From: Microvelia longipes
Taxonomy: Eukaryota > Arthropoda > Insecta > Hemiptera > Veliidae
Reading direction: 5' to 3'
Assembly (NCBI GenBank): GCA_018340805.1
Contig: JACMZG010001914.1
Coordinates: forward strand, 26,734,543-26,798,542
Length of the DNA: 64,000 nucleotides
Made by a program: the position numbers and the translations under genes. The notes under the pieces were generated by a model. It had not been told where the DNA came from. It ran no database searches and saw only the letters and a list, made by a program, of their open reading frames with translations. Every line of letters begins with the position of its first letter. The stretch's first letter is position 1. Below, piece after piece: positions 10,341 to 24,032 of this stretch.

Positions 10341-12440
10341 ATTAATTTTTAAAAAATCATAAACCGTTCAAGTTGACATTGGTCACAAATGCATATCTAT
10401 TTTCTATACATTCATAATCAGAGTGTTCACCCTTTCAGAGACACCTCCTCTCCCTTTATGTCCCAAATTTTATTAATTCGCTGAAAAATACGATGTATAG
10501 TTATTTGCGACACCTAAGACAACCAGGTGGCACTGGGCTGACATAGATCTGTACAAAACATAACCAGTTGTGTTACCGACTAGTTTTACAATATCAACAG
10601 AGATTAATATTAGATACACTTTCTTTCTTTTATTAGAAGTACTCTGTCAGTTTGATTAGAGTGGGAACAAAGCTTCCGTGCTAACTCTTACATAAGTGAT
10701 TAAGGGAGGCATGATCGGGGGATATTGAACCTTGCTAAACAAAACGCTTCTAAAACAGGAGGTATTTGGCCTCTTGGCTGCTAATCTTTGTCGGCGCTAC
10801 AGAGTCACTTTAGCGCTACATGGTTGTTGTCCTGTAGCAGTTAGTGGAATTAGTTCTTGTGCCAGTTAGACGTACTGCCAAGAAATAAGCGAATTTCCAA
10901 ATATATTCATCGAAAAACGTGATACCGATAAAAAATTAAGAATATAAGCAGATAAAATTTAACTTCGTATTGCTTAACAAATTTAGTAGGACAAAAGTAC
11001 TACATTTCAGCCCGCTCAAATAATATTTTTAAAAGGGGTTTTGTGAATTATTGAAAGATTTGCTGAGTCATTATTAAAGGTTGATAAACGTCGGTCGCAT
11101 TTCAAGAACAATAGGCTTCAGGACATTAATAAGGTAATTTTTTGTACCAAGGTTCATTAGGATTGTGAGATTTTTTTGGACAGGAGGGGGTCACTTATAA
11201 AAAATATAAGTATATAGTTTATACTTTTTGATTTAGCAAAAATGCTAAATAAATTTTTGCTAAAGGGGTCAAACGGTTTAAACGTTTTTAGCAAATATTC
11301 AAAGAAAAATGCGCATATAGGTGGATTTTGTAAGGGTGTACAGACTGATCAAGAAATCAATTTGTATAAATATTGTTGAGGTTTATACATATATACGCGC
11401 TTAAAAGCGACAGACATATGTCTGAACAATCAAATTTCCCTCCTTTAAAAAACACTCTCCCCTATCCATGACGAATTCATGGATTCGTCATGGATTCGAA
11501 TTCCCCTATCCATGGGGAATTTTCAAACGGGCTAATGAGGTTGAGGTCATGTTTCCCTTTTGAAGATGAGCTATAAAAGCGCTCTTTACTTCTTAAATGA
11601 TCATTAACCTTCCTCATCTCATAGATAAGATTCCGTCAACTCTATGAGTCAACTCTTCATAGCCTCTTTGTTTTAGCTTACGCTTGACAATGGCCTGCTT
11701 AGGTTAAGTTTTCGAGGACACATGTTTGAAATTTGTAGTTTTTCATTCAATTCACAGCAGAACTGTACTAATTTGTTTTAACAGTAATATGTTATGTTTT
11801 TTAATAAATCCCTTTATTAAATTCAAGGCATCAACCTCCAAAACGCCAACCATCATGTAAACTTACGATAGCAACCAATTTATAAAGTTCCAATCGACTC
11901 GAAGCTAAATCGCGGAAGCAAAAACTAGAAATCCCTCGCCAATACAATATGCGAAATACCTGACATTAAAATGACAAACAACCCCGACACGATGTTCGTA
12001 CAAATTGGATTATTACTGGGTATTAACTGTAAGAATTGTTTTAAAAATAATAACTATTACACTGTTACTTAATACTATATGCAACGATGTAAACAAAATC
12101 GAATAGAAAAGTAAATGCACAATTCTGAAATCAGTATAGAAAAAGAGTTAATTAAAAATAGAATGGAACTTGCTATTTTAAAAACGTGAACGATTTTAAT
12201 ACATTAGAATAGTATAGAAAGCTTTAGATCAGCGTACGTATGTAATATCCAAGAATATCACTTAAAATTACTTACAAAATTGTAAGTAATTTTTACCGAG
12301 TATACTGGTGGCTGGGATTTTTTGTAATTTTCCTTAATGGATCATATAAAAAGAACTATTGTGGAACACGTTAATACTTATATATACAGCAAGGGGGAGA
12401 AGAAAGTTTTAAAGCTCAAGGCCAAGTTTACACATAAGAC
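10340..12440. other. Intergenic AT-rich stretch with a family B end
   Basis: 10790-10930 (CATGGTTGTTGTCCTGTAGC, then AAAAACGTGATACC) is the family B 3' part in reverse. Around 11465-11520, CCCTATCCATG and ATTCATGGATTCGTC phrases form a short nested duplication. No gene or structural RNA is recognised in the rest. Confidence 0.45.
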
Positions 12441-12640
12441 GAAGCCGCAGGTGAAAACTTCATTATCACCCGAGGCCGTAAATGCCGAGGGAGGTAAAAA
12501 AGTCAGCTCCTGAGGCTTTGCCGAGGAAGATAACTAAAACTGACTCCCAAGGTCAAGCCGAGGGAGGTAAACAAGTCAGCTGCCGAGGGAGATAACTAAA
12601 ATTGACTCCCGAGGTCTAGCCGAGGGAGATAATACCAGAG
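12440..12640. repeat. Tandem CCGAGG...GCCGAGGGAG units
   Basis: Four to five units of about 50 bp carry CCGAGGTCnAGCCGAGGGAG followed by RTAACTAAAACTGACTCC or GTAAACAAGTCAGCT. They resemble the interior of family C, amplified here. Confidence 0.7.
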
Positions 12641-12984
12641 CTGAAATTCTTCGATCCCTGTCGTGTATTAAATTTTACCTAAGACTTTTTACCTAAGATA
12701 TTCTCTTTTTCATTCCTTACATTATTTAGAATGACTGTGACTTTGATTTTATCTGACATAGATGACTCTATATAGCCACTGCACTCTATTTACGTCCCTA
12801 GGGACATGTGTTTTACGTCCCTTGAGACTTAAAACACGTTTACGGGTCCGGGTCGCTACATATAAAAACCTGATTTACAACTCAAGTCGTAGGTAAAAAA
12901 AAATTACTTACAAAATAAAATCTCTTCGCGTTTCTAATTTCTATAAAAACGATAAGCATTCTGACTACAATGTGGCACCACAAT

Positions 12985-13110
12985 AATAAAAGTATTGTGT
13001 TTATTCTAAAATTCCGAAACCGAAATTCCATCATAATTATCCATTTCAGGCAATTTTGTTTTCCTATATTTACAGAATACATAAAGAAAAGTAAAATACC
13101 GTAAAATTTT
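12985..13110 (+). repeat. Family A fragment
   Basis: AAAAGTATTGTGTTTATTCT, AAATTCCGAAACCGAAATTCC and ATAATTATCCATTTCAGG follow the order of the family A 5' region. 13110-13690 shows nothing recognised. Confidence 0.6.
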
Positions 13111-14149
13111 GATTAATTGATCTCCAGGAATTAATAAACAAAACAAGCCCCAAAATTAGTGTTATCGTTTAAGACACCAAAAGAAAAAGCGAAGAAGTTC
13201 TTCCTGGTGCAGCAATTTTTTATTTAAACCAATTAAAATAATATTTAGTACAACTTCACTTTCCTTTTTGGCACTTTTAGGCAACAAATGTGATATAATA
13301 AATGTCAGTTATTATAGTTCGTAATTATAAACACATTTATGACAGAGTTGTGCACACATTATGGGCAGAAAGACGGCCCCATTATTATTTCTTCACGATT
13401 TTAATGTAACATTATTTAAGAGCAGAGATCAAGACCTGCAATAGTTTAAGAACTTGAAGTAAATACGGCTAGCTTAATATTTTGATGATAAATTGATTTA
13501 AAGTGATTAACCTTTTTATTCCTAAGATACATCAAAAAAGTAATACATTTAAAAATAAAGTACATAATAACAACTGTAGAAATAAATTATTAACTTTTTT
13601 TCGAAACAAATTACAAATAGTATAAATAGTAGCAACACAGAGGAGTAATACGTTTAAAGAATTACATCATAATGATGAAATCGAATTCGGAAACTGTAGT
13701 AATATATAAACCAAGTAGGGAAACTCCTATGCTAACCTGTGTAAAAAAATTCATTAGAATCGCATCTGACATGCGTGATCACCTGATTGGTGGCTTAAAA
13801 ATAAAAAATAGCTAAAATTGGAATAAATGCGCAAACGCCTCTTAGGATTTACGTTTTTTACTTAGTTTTATTGGCAACCCTGATAATATTAAGTGACTTA
13901 TACTTTTAATCGTGTGGAAAAACAAATATTACTAGCACAGTTAAGTAGTGCACTCGAAAAAAAATTTAATTAGCCGCCCGTTTTAAAAAGTAATTTAAAA
14001 AACTAGTATATAAAGATTCACTGGACTAGAAGATATCCCCCATTCATGTATCCGCCGTTCAAAAAAACTTACTATTTAAACAAGACAATATTAAGAAGTT
14101 ATCCGTCATTCGCATCCTCAACTCAACTAAATTAACATATTTTCTCAAC

Positions 14150-17100
14150 TATAAAAAAAGCTGTCTAAAACTCTAAATCACTTATTTAGCGTAGACTATA
14201 ACAGACAAGATAACAAAGCCTCTACCCTGCACCTCTTCAATTATGGACCCGTTTCAGCACTTATATCTTGAAAATAATGATATTTCACAGTTTTCCACAA
14301 ATTGTGGAAAAACTAGCTGTCTAAAAATTCTAAAAAAATTCAATAATATGGCGTGGACTAAGACAGACAAGATAACAAAGCCCATACACCTGCACCTCTT
14401 CAATTATGGACCCGTTTCAGCACTTATATCTTGAAAATAATGATCTTTCACTGTTTTCCACAAATTGTGAAAAACTAGCTGTCAAAAATTTTAAAAAAAT
14501 TACTTATTTAGAGTGAACTATAACAGACAAGATAACAAAGCCTATACCCCAGCAACTCTTCAATTATGGACCCGCTTCAGCACCTATATCTTGAAAATAA
14601 TGATATTTCACTGTTTTCCACAAATTGTGGAAAAACTAGCTGTCAAAAAATTTTAAAAAAATTCAATAATATAGCGTGGACTATGACAGACAAGATAACA
14701 AAGCCCATACACCTGCACCTCTTCAATTATGGACCCGTTTCAGCACTTATATCTTGAAAAAAATGATATTTCACTGTTTTCCACAAATTGTGGAAAAACT
14801 AGCTGTCTAAAAATTCTAAAAAAATTCAATAATATGGCGTAGACTATGACAGACAAGATAACAAAGCCTATACTCCTGCACCTCTTCAATTATAGACCCG
14901 TTTCAGAACTTATATCTTAAAAATGATATTTCACTGTTTTCCACAAATTGTGGAAAAACTAGCTGTCTAAAAATTCTAAAAAAATTCAATAATATGGCGT
15001 AGACTATGACAGACAAGATAACAAAGCCTATACTCCTGCACCTCTTTAATTATGGACCCGTTTCAGCACTTGTATCTGGAAAATAATGATATTTCACTGT
15101 TTTCCACAAATTGTGGAAAAACTAGCTGTCTAAAAATTCTAAAAAAATTCAATAATATGGCGTAGACTATAACAGACAAGATAACAAAGCCTATACCCCT
15201 GCACCTCTTCAATTATGGACCCGTATTAGCACTTATATCTTGAAAATAATGATATTTCACTGTTTTCCACAAATTGTAGAAAAACTAGCTGTCTAAAAAT
15301 TCTAAAAAAATTTAATAATATGGCGTGGACTATGACAGACAAGATTACAAAGCCTATACCCCTGCACCTCTTCAATTATGGACCCGTTTCAGCACTTATA
15401 TCTTGAAAATAATGATATTTCACTGTTTTCCACAAATTGTGGAAAAACTAGCTGTCTAAAAATTCTAAAAAAAATTACTTATTTAGAGTAAACTATAACA
15501 GACAAGATAACAAAGCCTATACCCCAGCAACTCTTTAATTATGGACCCGTTTCAGCACTTATATCTTGAAAATAATGATATTTCACTGTTTTCCACAAAT
15601 TGTGGAAAAACTAGCTGTCTAAAAATTCTAAAAAAAATTCTATAATATGGCGTGGACTATGACAGACAAGATAACAAAGCCCATACACCTGCACCACTTC
15701 AATTATGGACCCGTTTCAGGACTTATATCTTGAAAATAATGATATTTCACTGTTTTCCACAAATTGTGGAAAAACTAGCTGTCTAAAAATTCTAAAAAAA
15801 TTCAATAATATAGCGTGGACTATGACAGACAAGATAACAAAGCCCATACACCTGCACCTCTTCAATATTGGACCCGTTTCAGCACTTATATCTTGAAAAT
15901 AATGATCTTTCACTGTTTTCCACAAATTGTGGAAAAACTAGCTGTCAAAAAATTTTAAAAAAATTACTTATTTAGAGTGAACTATAACAGACAAGATAAC
16001 AAAGCCTATACCCAGCAACTCTTCATTATGGACCCGCTTCAGCACCTATATCTTGAAAATAATGATATTTCACTGTTTTCCACAAATTGTGGAAAAACTA
16101 GCTGTCAAAAAATTCAAAAAAAATCCTATATTATGGCGTGGACTAAGAAAGACAATGTAACAAAGCCTACACACCTGCACCTCTTCAATTATAGACCCGT
16201 TTCAGAACTTATATCTTAAAAATAATGATATTTCACTGTTTTCCACAAATTGTGGAAAAACTAGCTGTCAAAAAATTTTAAAAAAATTACTTATTTAGAG
16301 TGAACTATAACAGACAAGATAACAAAGCCTATACCCCAGCAAGTCTTCAATTATGGACCCGCTTCAGCACCTATATCTTGAAAATAATGATATTTCACTG
16401 TTTTCCACAAATTGTGGAAAAACTAGCTGTCAAAAAATTTTAAAAAAATTCAATAATATGGCGTAGACTATAACAGACAAGGTAACAAAGCCTATACCCT
16501 GCACCTCTTCAATTATGGACCCGTTTCAGCACTTATATCTTGATAAAAATGATATTTCACTGTTTTCCACAAATTGTGGAAAAACTAGCTGTCTAAAAAT
16601 TCAAAAAAAATCCTATATTATGGCGTGGACTAAGAAAGAATGTAACAAAGCCTACACACCTGCACTCTTCAATTATAGACCCGTTTCAGAACTTATATCT
16701 TAAAAATAATGATATTTCACTGTTTTCCCAAAGTGTGGAAAAACTAGCTGTCTAAAAATTCTAAAAAAATTCTATATTTATGGCGTGGACTAAGAAAGAC
16801 AATATAACAAAGCCATACACCTGCACCTCTTCAATTATAGACCCGTTTCAGAACTTATATCTTGAAAATAATGATATTTAACTGTTTTCCACAAATTGTG
16901 GAAAACTAGCTGTCTAAAAATTCTAAAAAATTCAATAATATGGCGTAGACTATGACAGACAAGATAACAAAGCCTATACCCCTGCAACTCTTCAATTATG
17001 GACCCGTTTCAGCACTTATATCTTGAAAATAATGATATTTCACTGTTTTCCACAAAGTGTAGAAAAACTAGCTGTCCAAAAATTCTAAAAAAATTCTATA

Positions 17101-17640
17101 TTATGGCGTGGACTAAGAAAGACAATATAACAAAGCCCATACACCTGCACCTCTTCAATTATAGACCCGTTTCAGAACTTATATCTTGAAAATAATGATA
17201 TTTAACTGTTTTCCACAAATTGTGGAAAAACTAGCTGTCTAAAATTCTAAAAAAATTCAATAATATGCGTAGACTATGACAGACAAGATAACAAAGCCTA
17301 TACCCCTGCACCTCTTCAATTATGGACCCGTTTCAGCACTTATATCTTGAAAATAATGATATTTCACTGTTTTCCACAAATTGTGGAAAAACTAGCTGTC
17401 TAAAAATTCTAAAAAAATTCAATAATATGGCGTGGACTATAACAGACAAGATAACAAAGCCTATACCCCTGCACCTCTTCAATTATGGACCCGTTTCAGC
17501 ACTTATATCTTGAAAATAATGATATTTCTCAGATTTCAAGTAAATTGTGGAAAAACTACCTGACTAAAAATTCTAAAAAAACTAATATCGCGTGGACTAT
17601 AACAAACAAGATAACAAAGCCCAGAACTAGTTGTCTAAAA
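14150..17640 (+). repeat. Left satellite array, ~163-bp unit, about 21 copies
   Basis: Units carry ATTATGGACCCGTTTCAGCA, TGAAAATAATGATATTTCA, TTTTCCACA-N3-TGTGGAAAA, CTAGCTGTC, an A-rich run, GGCGTGGACTATAACAGAC and AAGATAACAAAGCC in order. Spacing between starts is 162-163 bp, or multiples of it. The TTTTCCACA palindrome is the best preserved part. A 63-codon open frame recurs in many units, but 163 is not divisible by three and A-run indels break it, so coding is not supported. Confidence 0.95.
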
Positions 17641-18787
17641 GATTTGTTAAAATTGTCAAATATAGATTTTTCTAAGAGTAAAAATCGGTTACGGGGTACC
17701 TCGGAACTTTTCCTTACCCTTCGGACTCGCTTCGCTCGTCCTCAGACTAGGATGGTTAGCAAATGGCCTAGAGTTTTTTTTAAACTTCCGAGGCACCCCG
17801 TACCCGTATAAAAAAGCATACAAGAACGTTGAAGTTCGCATAATCTTAAATGAGAAAAAACTCCAATATTTACTCCGTTTTTTTAAATTATTTGAATTTT
17901 TGGCGGGAATTTGTAATATTGATAAATGTAAACAAACTTTTACGTTTAACAAAAGTGTCGCACTAATTATTCATTAAGTTCGCTTATTACTTTTTAACTA
18001 ATTAATAGATTTTGTGCGGAGTTTTTTATATTTGTTCTTATTTTTTTGCGGTAACAACGACGTGTTATATTTCAAAAACACGTGTATACTTTTGGTATTA
18101 TTAAGCGTCAAAATTTTAAATTAAAAAAAATCAAAATGGCGGCCTTGATTTTTTGAACAAATTCGGAACATTTGTTTGTTATATTAAGAGGTATATTCCT
18201 GCCAAAATTGAAGTTCATCGGGTTATTTTTCGATTTTTTACGATTTTTTTTTAATTTTTGCTGACCAAGCAAATAGGGTTAATGGTGACATAAAATTTTG
18301 ATATTCCGGGCAGCTCAACTAGACACAAAGAAAATTTTTTGTACCAAGTTTCAACTATCTAGCATAAACACAGTGGGAGTTATGCCACGTGACACAGACA
18401 GACATCAATCTGAAATCAGTTTAGATGGTCCTAAAAACACCTAAAATGGATAATTCAAAGTTCAATCTCGGATAGAATTTTTTGGGTGAAACCAATACTT
18501 TTCCTTTTTATACCTTCTGTATATAGGTGATGAAAAGTAAAAAGAAATCATATTCCTATCTAAAAAACATTAATATAATTCGCTATGTACAAAGTAGTAA
18601 CAAAAATCCCTAAGTGATACCTAAAATAATTTTAAAAATTCTGGCGCGGTGTTCCGTATGTCGGGCAAAATTCCTTTGGATGCGTGTTTCCGTGCTTTTT
18701 ACATTATATAAGTTTTACAACTACTAAATAAATAATTCCGGCACGGTGGTCCGCTGTCGGGCGAATTTCATTTAAGTGTCTAGAAAT

Positions 18788-18832
<45 letters not shown>

Positions 18833-19111
18833 AAGTTTCGCGAAACGTATTTTTTCGTCATTAGGGACCTCTGAAACGGATTTGTGTCGTGGTCCGAGGT
18901 TTGAATTCCGAAATGACGCCTATCCCATTAGGCGAATTTCCAAAGGAAATTCGCTAAAAAAGTAAAACAAACTTGATATATAAGAGTTAAAAAATGCGGT
19001 GGTCCACATGTCAAGCGAATTTCCTTTGAATGCGTGTTTCCGTTCTTTTTACATTATATAAGTTTACAACTACTAAATAAATAATTGCGGCGCGGTGGTC
19101 CGCTGTCGGCC
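17641..19111. repeat. Core of the foldback element: nested family A and family E repeats
   Basis: 17670-18545 is a long family A copy in reverse: ATCGGTTACGGGGTACCTC, GACTCGCTTCGCTCGTC, then GACAGACATC, CCTAAAACACCTAAAA-like and TACCTTCTGTATATAGG. 18640-18790 and 18985-19111 are two copies of family E (GGTGGTCCGCTGTCGGGCGA, GCGTGTTTCCGTGCTTTTTACA). A (CA)n(TA)n run lies at 18788-18832. No transposase-like frame is seen. Confidence 0.7.
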
Positions 19112-22100
19112 AAGGTGCAGGGGTAGAGGCTTTGTTATCTTGTCTGTTATAGTCCACGCTACATTATTGAATTTTTTAAAAATTTTTTGACAGCTAGTTT
19201 TTCCACAATTTGTGGAAAACAGTGAAATATCATTATTTTCCAGATATAAGTGCTGAAACGGGTCCATAATTGAAGAGGTGCAGGTATGGCTTTGTTATTT
19301 GTCTGTCATAGTCTACGCTATATTATTGAATTTTGTAGACAGCTAGTTTTTCCACAATTTATGGAAAACAGTAAATATCATTATTTCCCAGATATAAGTG
19401 CTGAAACGGGTCCATAATTGAAGAGGTGCAGGGGGCTTTGTTATCTTGTCTGTCATAGTCTACGCTATATTATTGAATTTTTTGACAGCTAGTTTTTCCA
19501 CAATTTGTGGAAAACAGTGAAATATCATTATTTTCAAGATATAAGTGCTGAAACGGGTCCATAATTGAAGAGGTGCAGGTGTATGGGCTTTGTTATCTGT
19601 CTGTCATAGTCTACGCCATATTATAAATTTTTTTTATAATTTTTAGACAGCTTGTTTTTCCACAATTTTGTGGAAAACTGTGAAATATCATTATTTTCAA
19701 GATATAAGTGCTGAAACGGGTCCATAATTGAAGAGGTGCAGGTATAGGCTTTGTTATCTTGTCTGTTATAGTCTACGCCATATTATTAAATTTTTTTAGA
19801 ATTTTTAGACAGCTAGTTTTCCCACAATTTGTGGAAAACTGTGAAATATCATTATTTTCAAGATATAAGTGCTGAAACGGGTCCATAATTTAGAGGTGCA
19901 GGGTATAGGCTTTGTTATCTTGTCTGTATAGTCCACGCTATATTATAGAATTTTTTTTATAATTTTTAAACAGCTTGTTTTTCCACAATTTGTGGAAAAC
20001 TGTGAAATATCATTATTTTCAAGATATAAGTGCTGAAACGGGTCCATAATTGAAGAGGTGCAGGTATGGGCTTTGTTATCTTGTCTGTTATAGTCCACGC
20101 TATATTATTGAATTTTTTTAGAATTTTTAGACAGCTAGTTTTTCCACAATTTGTGGAAAACAGTGAAATATCATTATTTTCAAGATATAAGTGCTGAAAC
20201 GGGTCCATAATTGAAGAGGTGAAGGTGTATGGGCTTTGTTATTGTCTTTCTTAGTCCACGCCATATTATAGAATTTTTTTAAAATTTTTAGACAGCTAGT
20301 TTTCCACAATTTGTGGAAAACTGTGAAATATCATTATTTTCAAGATATAAGTGCTGAAACGGGTCCATAATTGAAGAGGTGCAGGGGTATAGGCTTTGTT
20401 ATCTTGTCTGTTATAGTCCACGCTAAATAAGTAATTTTTTTTAGAATTTTTAGACAGCTAGTTTTTCCACAATTTGTGGAAAACAGTGAAATATCATTAT
20501 TTTCAAGATATAAGTGCTGAAACGGGTCCATAATTGAAGAGGTGCAGGGTATAGGCTTTGTTATCTTGTCTGTTATAGTCCACGCTAAATTATTAAATTT
20601 TTTAGAATTTTAGACTGCTAGTTTTCCACAATTTATGGAAAACAGTAAATATCATTATTTTTAAGATATAAATGCTGAAACGGGTCCATAATTGAAGAGG
20701 TGCAGGTGTATGGGCTTTGTTATCTTGTCTGTCATAGTCTACGCCATATTATAGAATTTTTTAGAATTTTTAGACTGCTAGTTTTTCCACAATTTGTGGA
20801 AAACAGTGAATTATCATTATTTTCAAGATATAAGTGCTGAAACGGGTCCATAATTGAAGAGGTGCAGGGGTATAGGCTTTGTTATCTTGTCTGTTATAGT
20901 CTACGCCATATTATTGAATTTTTTAGAATTTTAGACCTCGTTTTTTCCACAATTTGTGGAAAACTGTGAAATATCATTATTTTCAAGATATAAGTGCTGA
21001 AACGGGTCCATAATTGAAGAGGTGCAGGGGTATAGGCTTTGTTATCTTGTCTGTTATAGTCCACGCTATATTATAGAATTTTTTTATAATTTTTAGACAG
21101 CTTGTTTTTCCACAATTTGTGGAAAACTGTGAAATATCATTATTTTCAAAGATATAAGCTGAAACGGGTCCATAATTGAAGAGGTGCAGGTGTATGGGCT
21201 TTGTTATCTTGTCTGTTATAGTCCACGCTATATTATTGAATTTTTTTAGAATTTTTAGACAGCTAGTTTTTCCACAATTTGTGGAAAACAGTGAAATATC
21301 ATTATTTTCAACATATAAGTTCTGAAACGGGTCCATAATTGAAGAGGTGAAGGTGTATGGGCTTTGTTATATTGTCTTTCTTAGTCCACGCCATATTATA
21401 GAATTTTTTTAAAATTTTTAGACAGCTAGTTTTTCCACAATTTGTGGAAAACTGTGAAATATCATTATTTTCAAGATATAAGTGCTGAAACGGGTCCATA
21501 ATTGAAGAGGTGCAGGGTATAGGCTTTGTTATCTTGTCTGTTATAGTCCACGCTAAATAAGTAATTTTTTTTAGAATTTTTAGACAGCTAGTTTTTCCAC
21601 AATTTGTGGAAAACAGTGAAATATCATTATTTTCAAGATATAAGTGCTGAAACGGGTCCATAATTGAAGAGGTGCAGGGGTATAGGCTTTGTTATCTTGT
21701 CTGTTATAGTCCACGCTAAATTATTAAATTTTTTTAGAATTTTAGACTGCTAGTTTTTCCACAATTTGTGGAAAACAGTGAAATCATTATTTTCAAGATA
21801 TAAGTGCTGAAACGGGTCCATAATTGAAGAGGTGCAGGTGTATGGGCTTTGTTATCTTGTCTGTCATAGTCTACGCCATATTATAGAATTTTTTAGAATT
21901 TTTAGACAGCTAGTTTTTTCCACAATTTGTGGAAAACAGTGAATTATCATTATTTTCAAGATATAAGTGCTGAAACGGGTCCATAATTGAAGAGGTGCAG
22001 GTGTATGGGCTTTGTTATCTTGTCTGTCATAGTCTACGCCATATTATAGAATTTTTTTATAATTTTTAGACTGCTTGTTTTTCCACAATTTGTGGAAAAC

Positions 22101-24032
22101 TGTGAAATATCATTATTTTCAAGATATAAGTGCTAAAACGGGTCCATAATTGAAGAGGTGCAGGGGTAGAGGCTTTGTTATCTTGTCTGTTTTAGTCCAC
22201 GCTATATTATAGAATTTTTTTATAATTTTTAGACGGCTAGTTTTTCCACAATTTGTGGAAAACAGTGAAATATCATTATTTTCAAGATATAAGTGCTAAA
22301 ACGGGTCCATAATTTTAGAGGTGCAGGGGTATAGGCTTTGTTATCTTGTCTGTTATAGTCCACGCTATATTATTGAATTTTTTTAGAATTTTTAGACAGC
22401 TAGTTTTTCCACAATTTGTGGAAAACAGTGAAATATCATTATTTTCAAGATATAAGTGCTGAAACGGGTCCATAATTGAAGAGGTGCAGGTGTATGGGCT
22501 TTGTTATCTTGTCTGTTAGAGTCCAAGCCATATTATAGAATTTTTTTAGAATTTTTAGACAGCTAGTTTTTCCACAATTTGTGGAAAACTGTGAAATATC
22601 ATTATTTTCAAGATATAAGTGCTGAAACGGGTCCAAAATTAAAGAGGTGCAGGTGTATGGGCTTTGTTTATCTTGTCTGTCATAGTCTACGCCATATTAT
22701 AGAATTTTTTATAATTTTTAGACAGCTAGTTTTTCCACAATTTGTGGAAAACTGTGAAATATCATTATTTTCAAGATACAAGTGCTGAAACGGGTCCATA
22801 ATTGAAGAGGTACAGGGGTAGAGGCTTTGTTGTCTTGTCTGTTATAGTCCACGCTATATTATTGAATTTTTTTAAAATTTTTTGACAGCTAGTTTTTCCA
22901 CAATTTGTGGAAAACAGTGAATTATCATTATTTTCATGATATAAGTGCTGAAACGGGTCCATAATTTTAGAGGTGCAGGGTATAGGCTTTGTTATCTTGT
23001 CTGTTATAGTCCACGCTATATTATTGAATTTTTTTAGAATTTTTAGACAGCTAGTTTTTCCACAATTTGTGGAAAACAGTGAAATATCATTATTTTCAAG
23101 ATATAAGTGCTGAAACGGGTCCATAATTGAAGAGGTGCAGGTGTATGAGCTTTGATATCTTGTCTGTTAGAGTCCAAGCCATATTATAGAATTTTTTTAG
23201 AATTTTTAGACAGCTAGTTTTTCCACAATTTGTGGAAAACAGTGAAATATCATTATTTTCAAGATATAAGTGCTGAAACGGGTCCATAATTGAAGAGGTG
23301 CAGGTGTATGGGCTTTGTTATCTTGTCTGTTAGAGTCCAAGCCATATTATAGAATTTTTTTAGAATTTTTAGACAGCTAGTTTTTCCACAATTTGTGGAA
23401 AACTGTGAAATATCATTATTTTCAAGATATAAGTGCTGAAACGGGTCCATAATTGAAGAGGTGCAGGTGTATGGGCTTTGTTATCTTGTCTGTCATAGTC
23501 TACGCCATATTATAGAATTTTTTTATAATTTTTAGACAGCTAGTTTTTCCACAATTTGTGGAAAACTGTGAAATATTATTATTTTCAAGATACAAGTGCT
23601 GAAACGGGTCCATAATTGAAGAGGTGCAGGGGTAGAGGCTTTGTTGTCTTGTCTGTTATAGTCCACGCTATATTATTGAATTTTTTTAAAATTTTTTGAC
23701 AGCTAGTTTTTCCACAATTTGTGGAAAACAGTGAATTATCATTATTTTCATGATATAAGTGCTGAAACGGGTCCATAATTGAAGAGGTGCAAGGGTATAG
23801 GCTTTGTTATATTGTCTGTCATAGTCCACGCCATATTATAGAATTTTTTTAGAATTTTTAGACAGCTAGTTTTTCTACAATTTGTGGAAAACTGTGAAAT
23901 ATCATTATTTGCAAGATATAAGTGCTGAAACGGGTCCATAATTAAAGAGGTGCAGGGTATAGGCTTTGTTATCTTGTCTGTTATAGTCCACGCTAAATAA
24001 GTGATTTAGAATTTTTAGACAGCTTTTTTTTA
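19112..24032 (-). repeat. Right satellite array, ~163-bp unit, about 30 copies, inverted
   Basis: This is the same unit as the left array on the opposite strand (GAAACGGGTCCATAATTGAA, TTTTCCACAATTTGTGG, AGACAGCTAG). Pairs of adjacent units are duplicated as blocks: the 21308-21661 type and the 22771-23124/23585-23776 type recur almost unchanged. That suggests recent unequal exchange. The open frames here are repeat by-products. Confidence 0.95.

Noticed and set aside
15716..15925. Antisense frames in the satellite (also 22579-22788)
   Set aside because: They depend on single units and are not shared by neighbours.
14243..23939. Recurring 63-residue open frame starting MDPFQHLYLENND in many satellite units
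   Set aside because: The unit is 162-163 bp, so the frame does not persist across units. Many copies are broken by A-run indels or stops, and it occurs wherever the satellite is intact. It is a repeat by-product.
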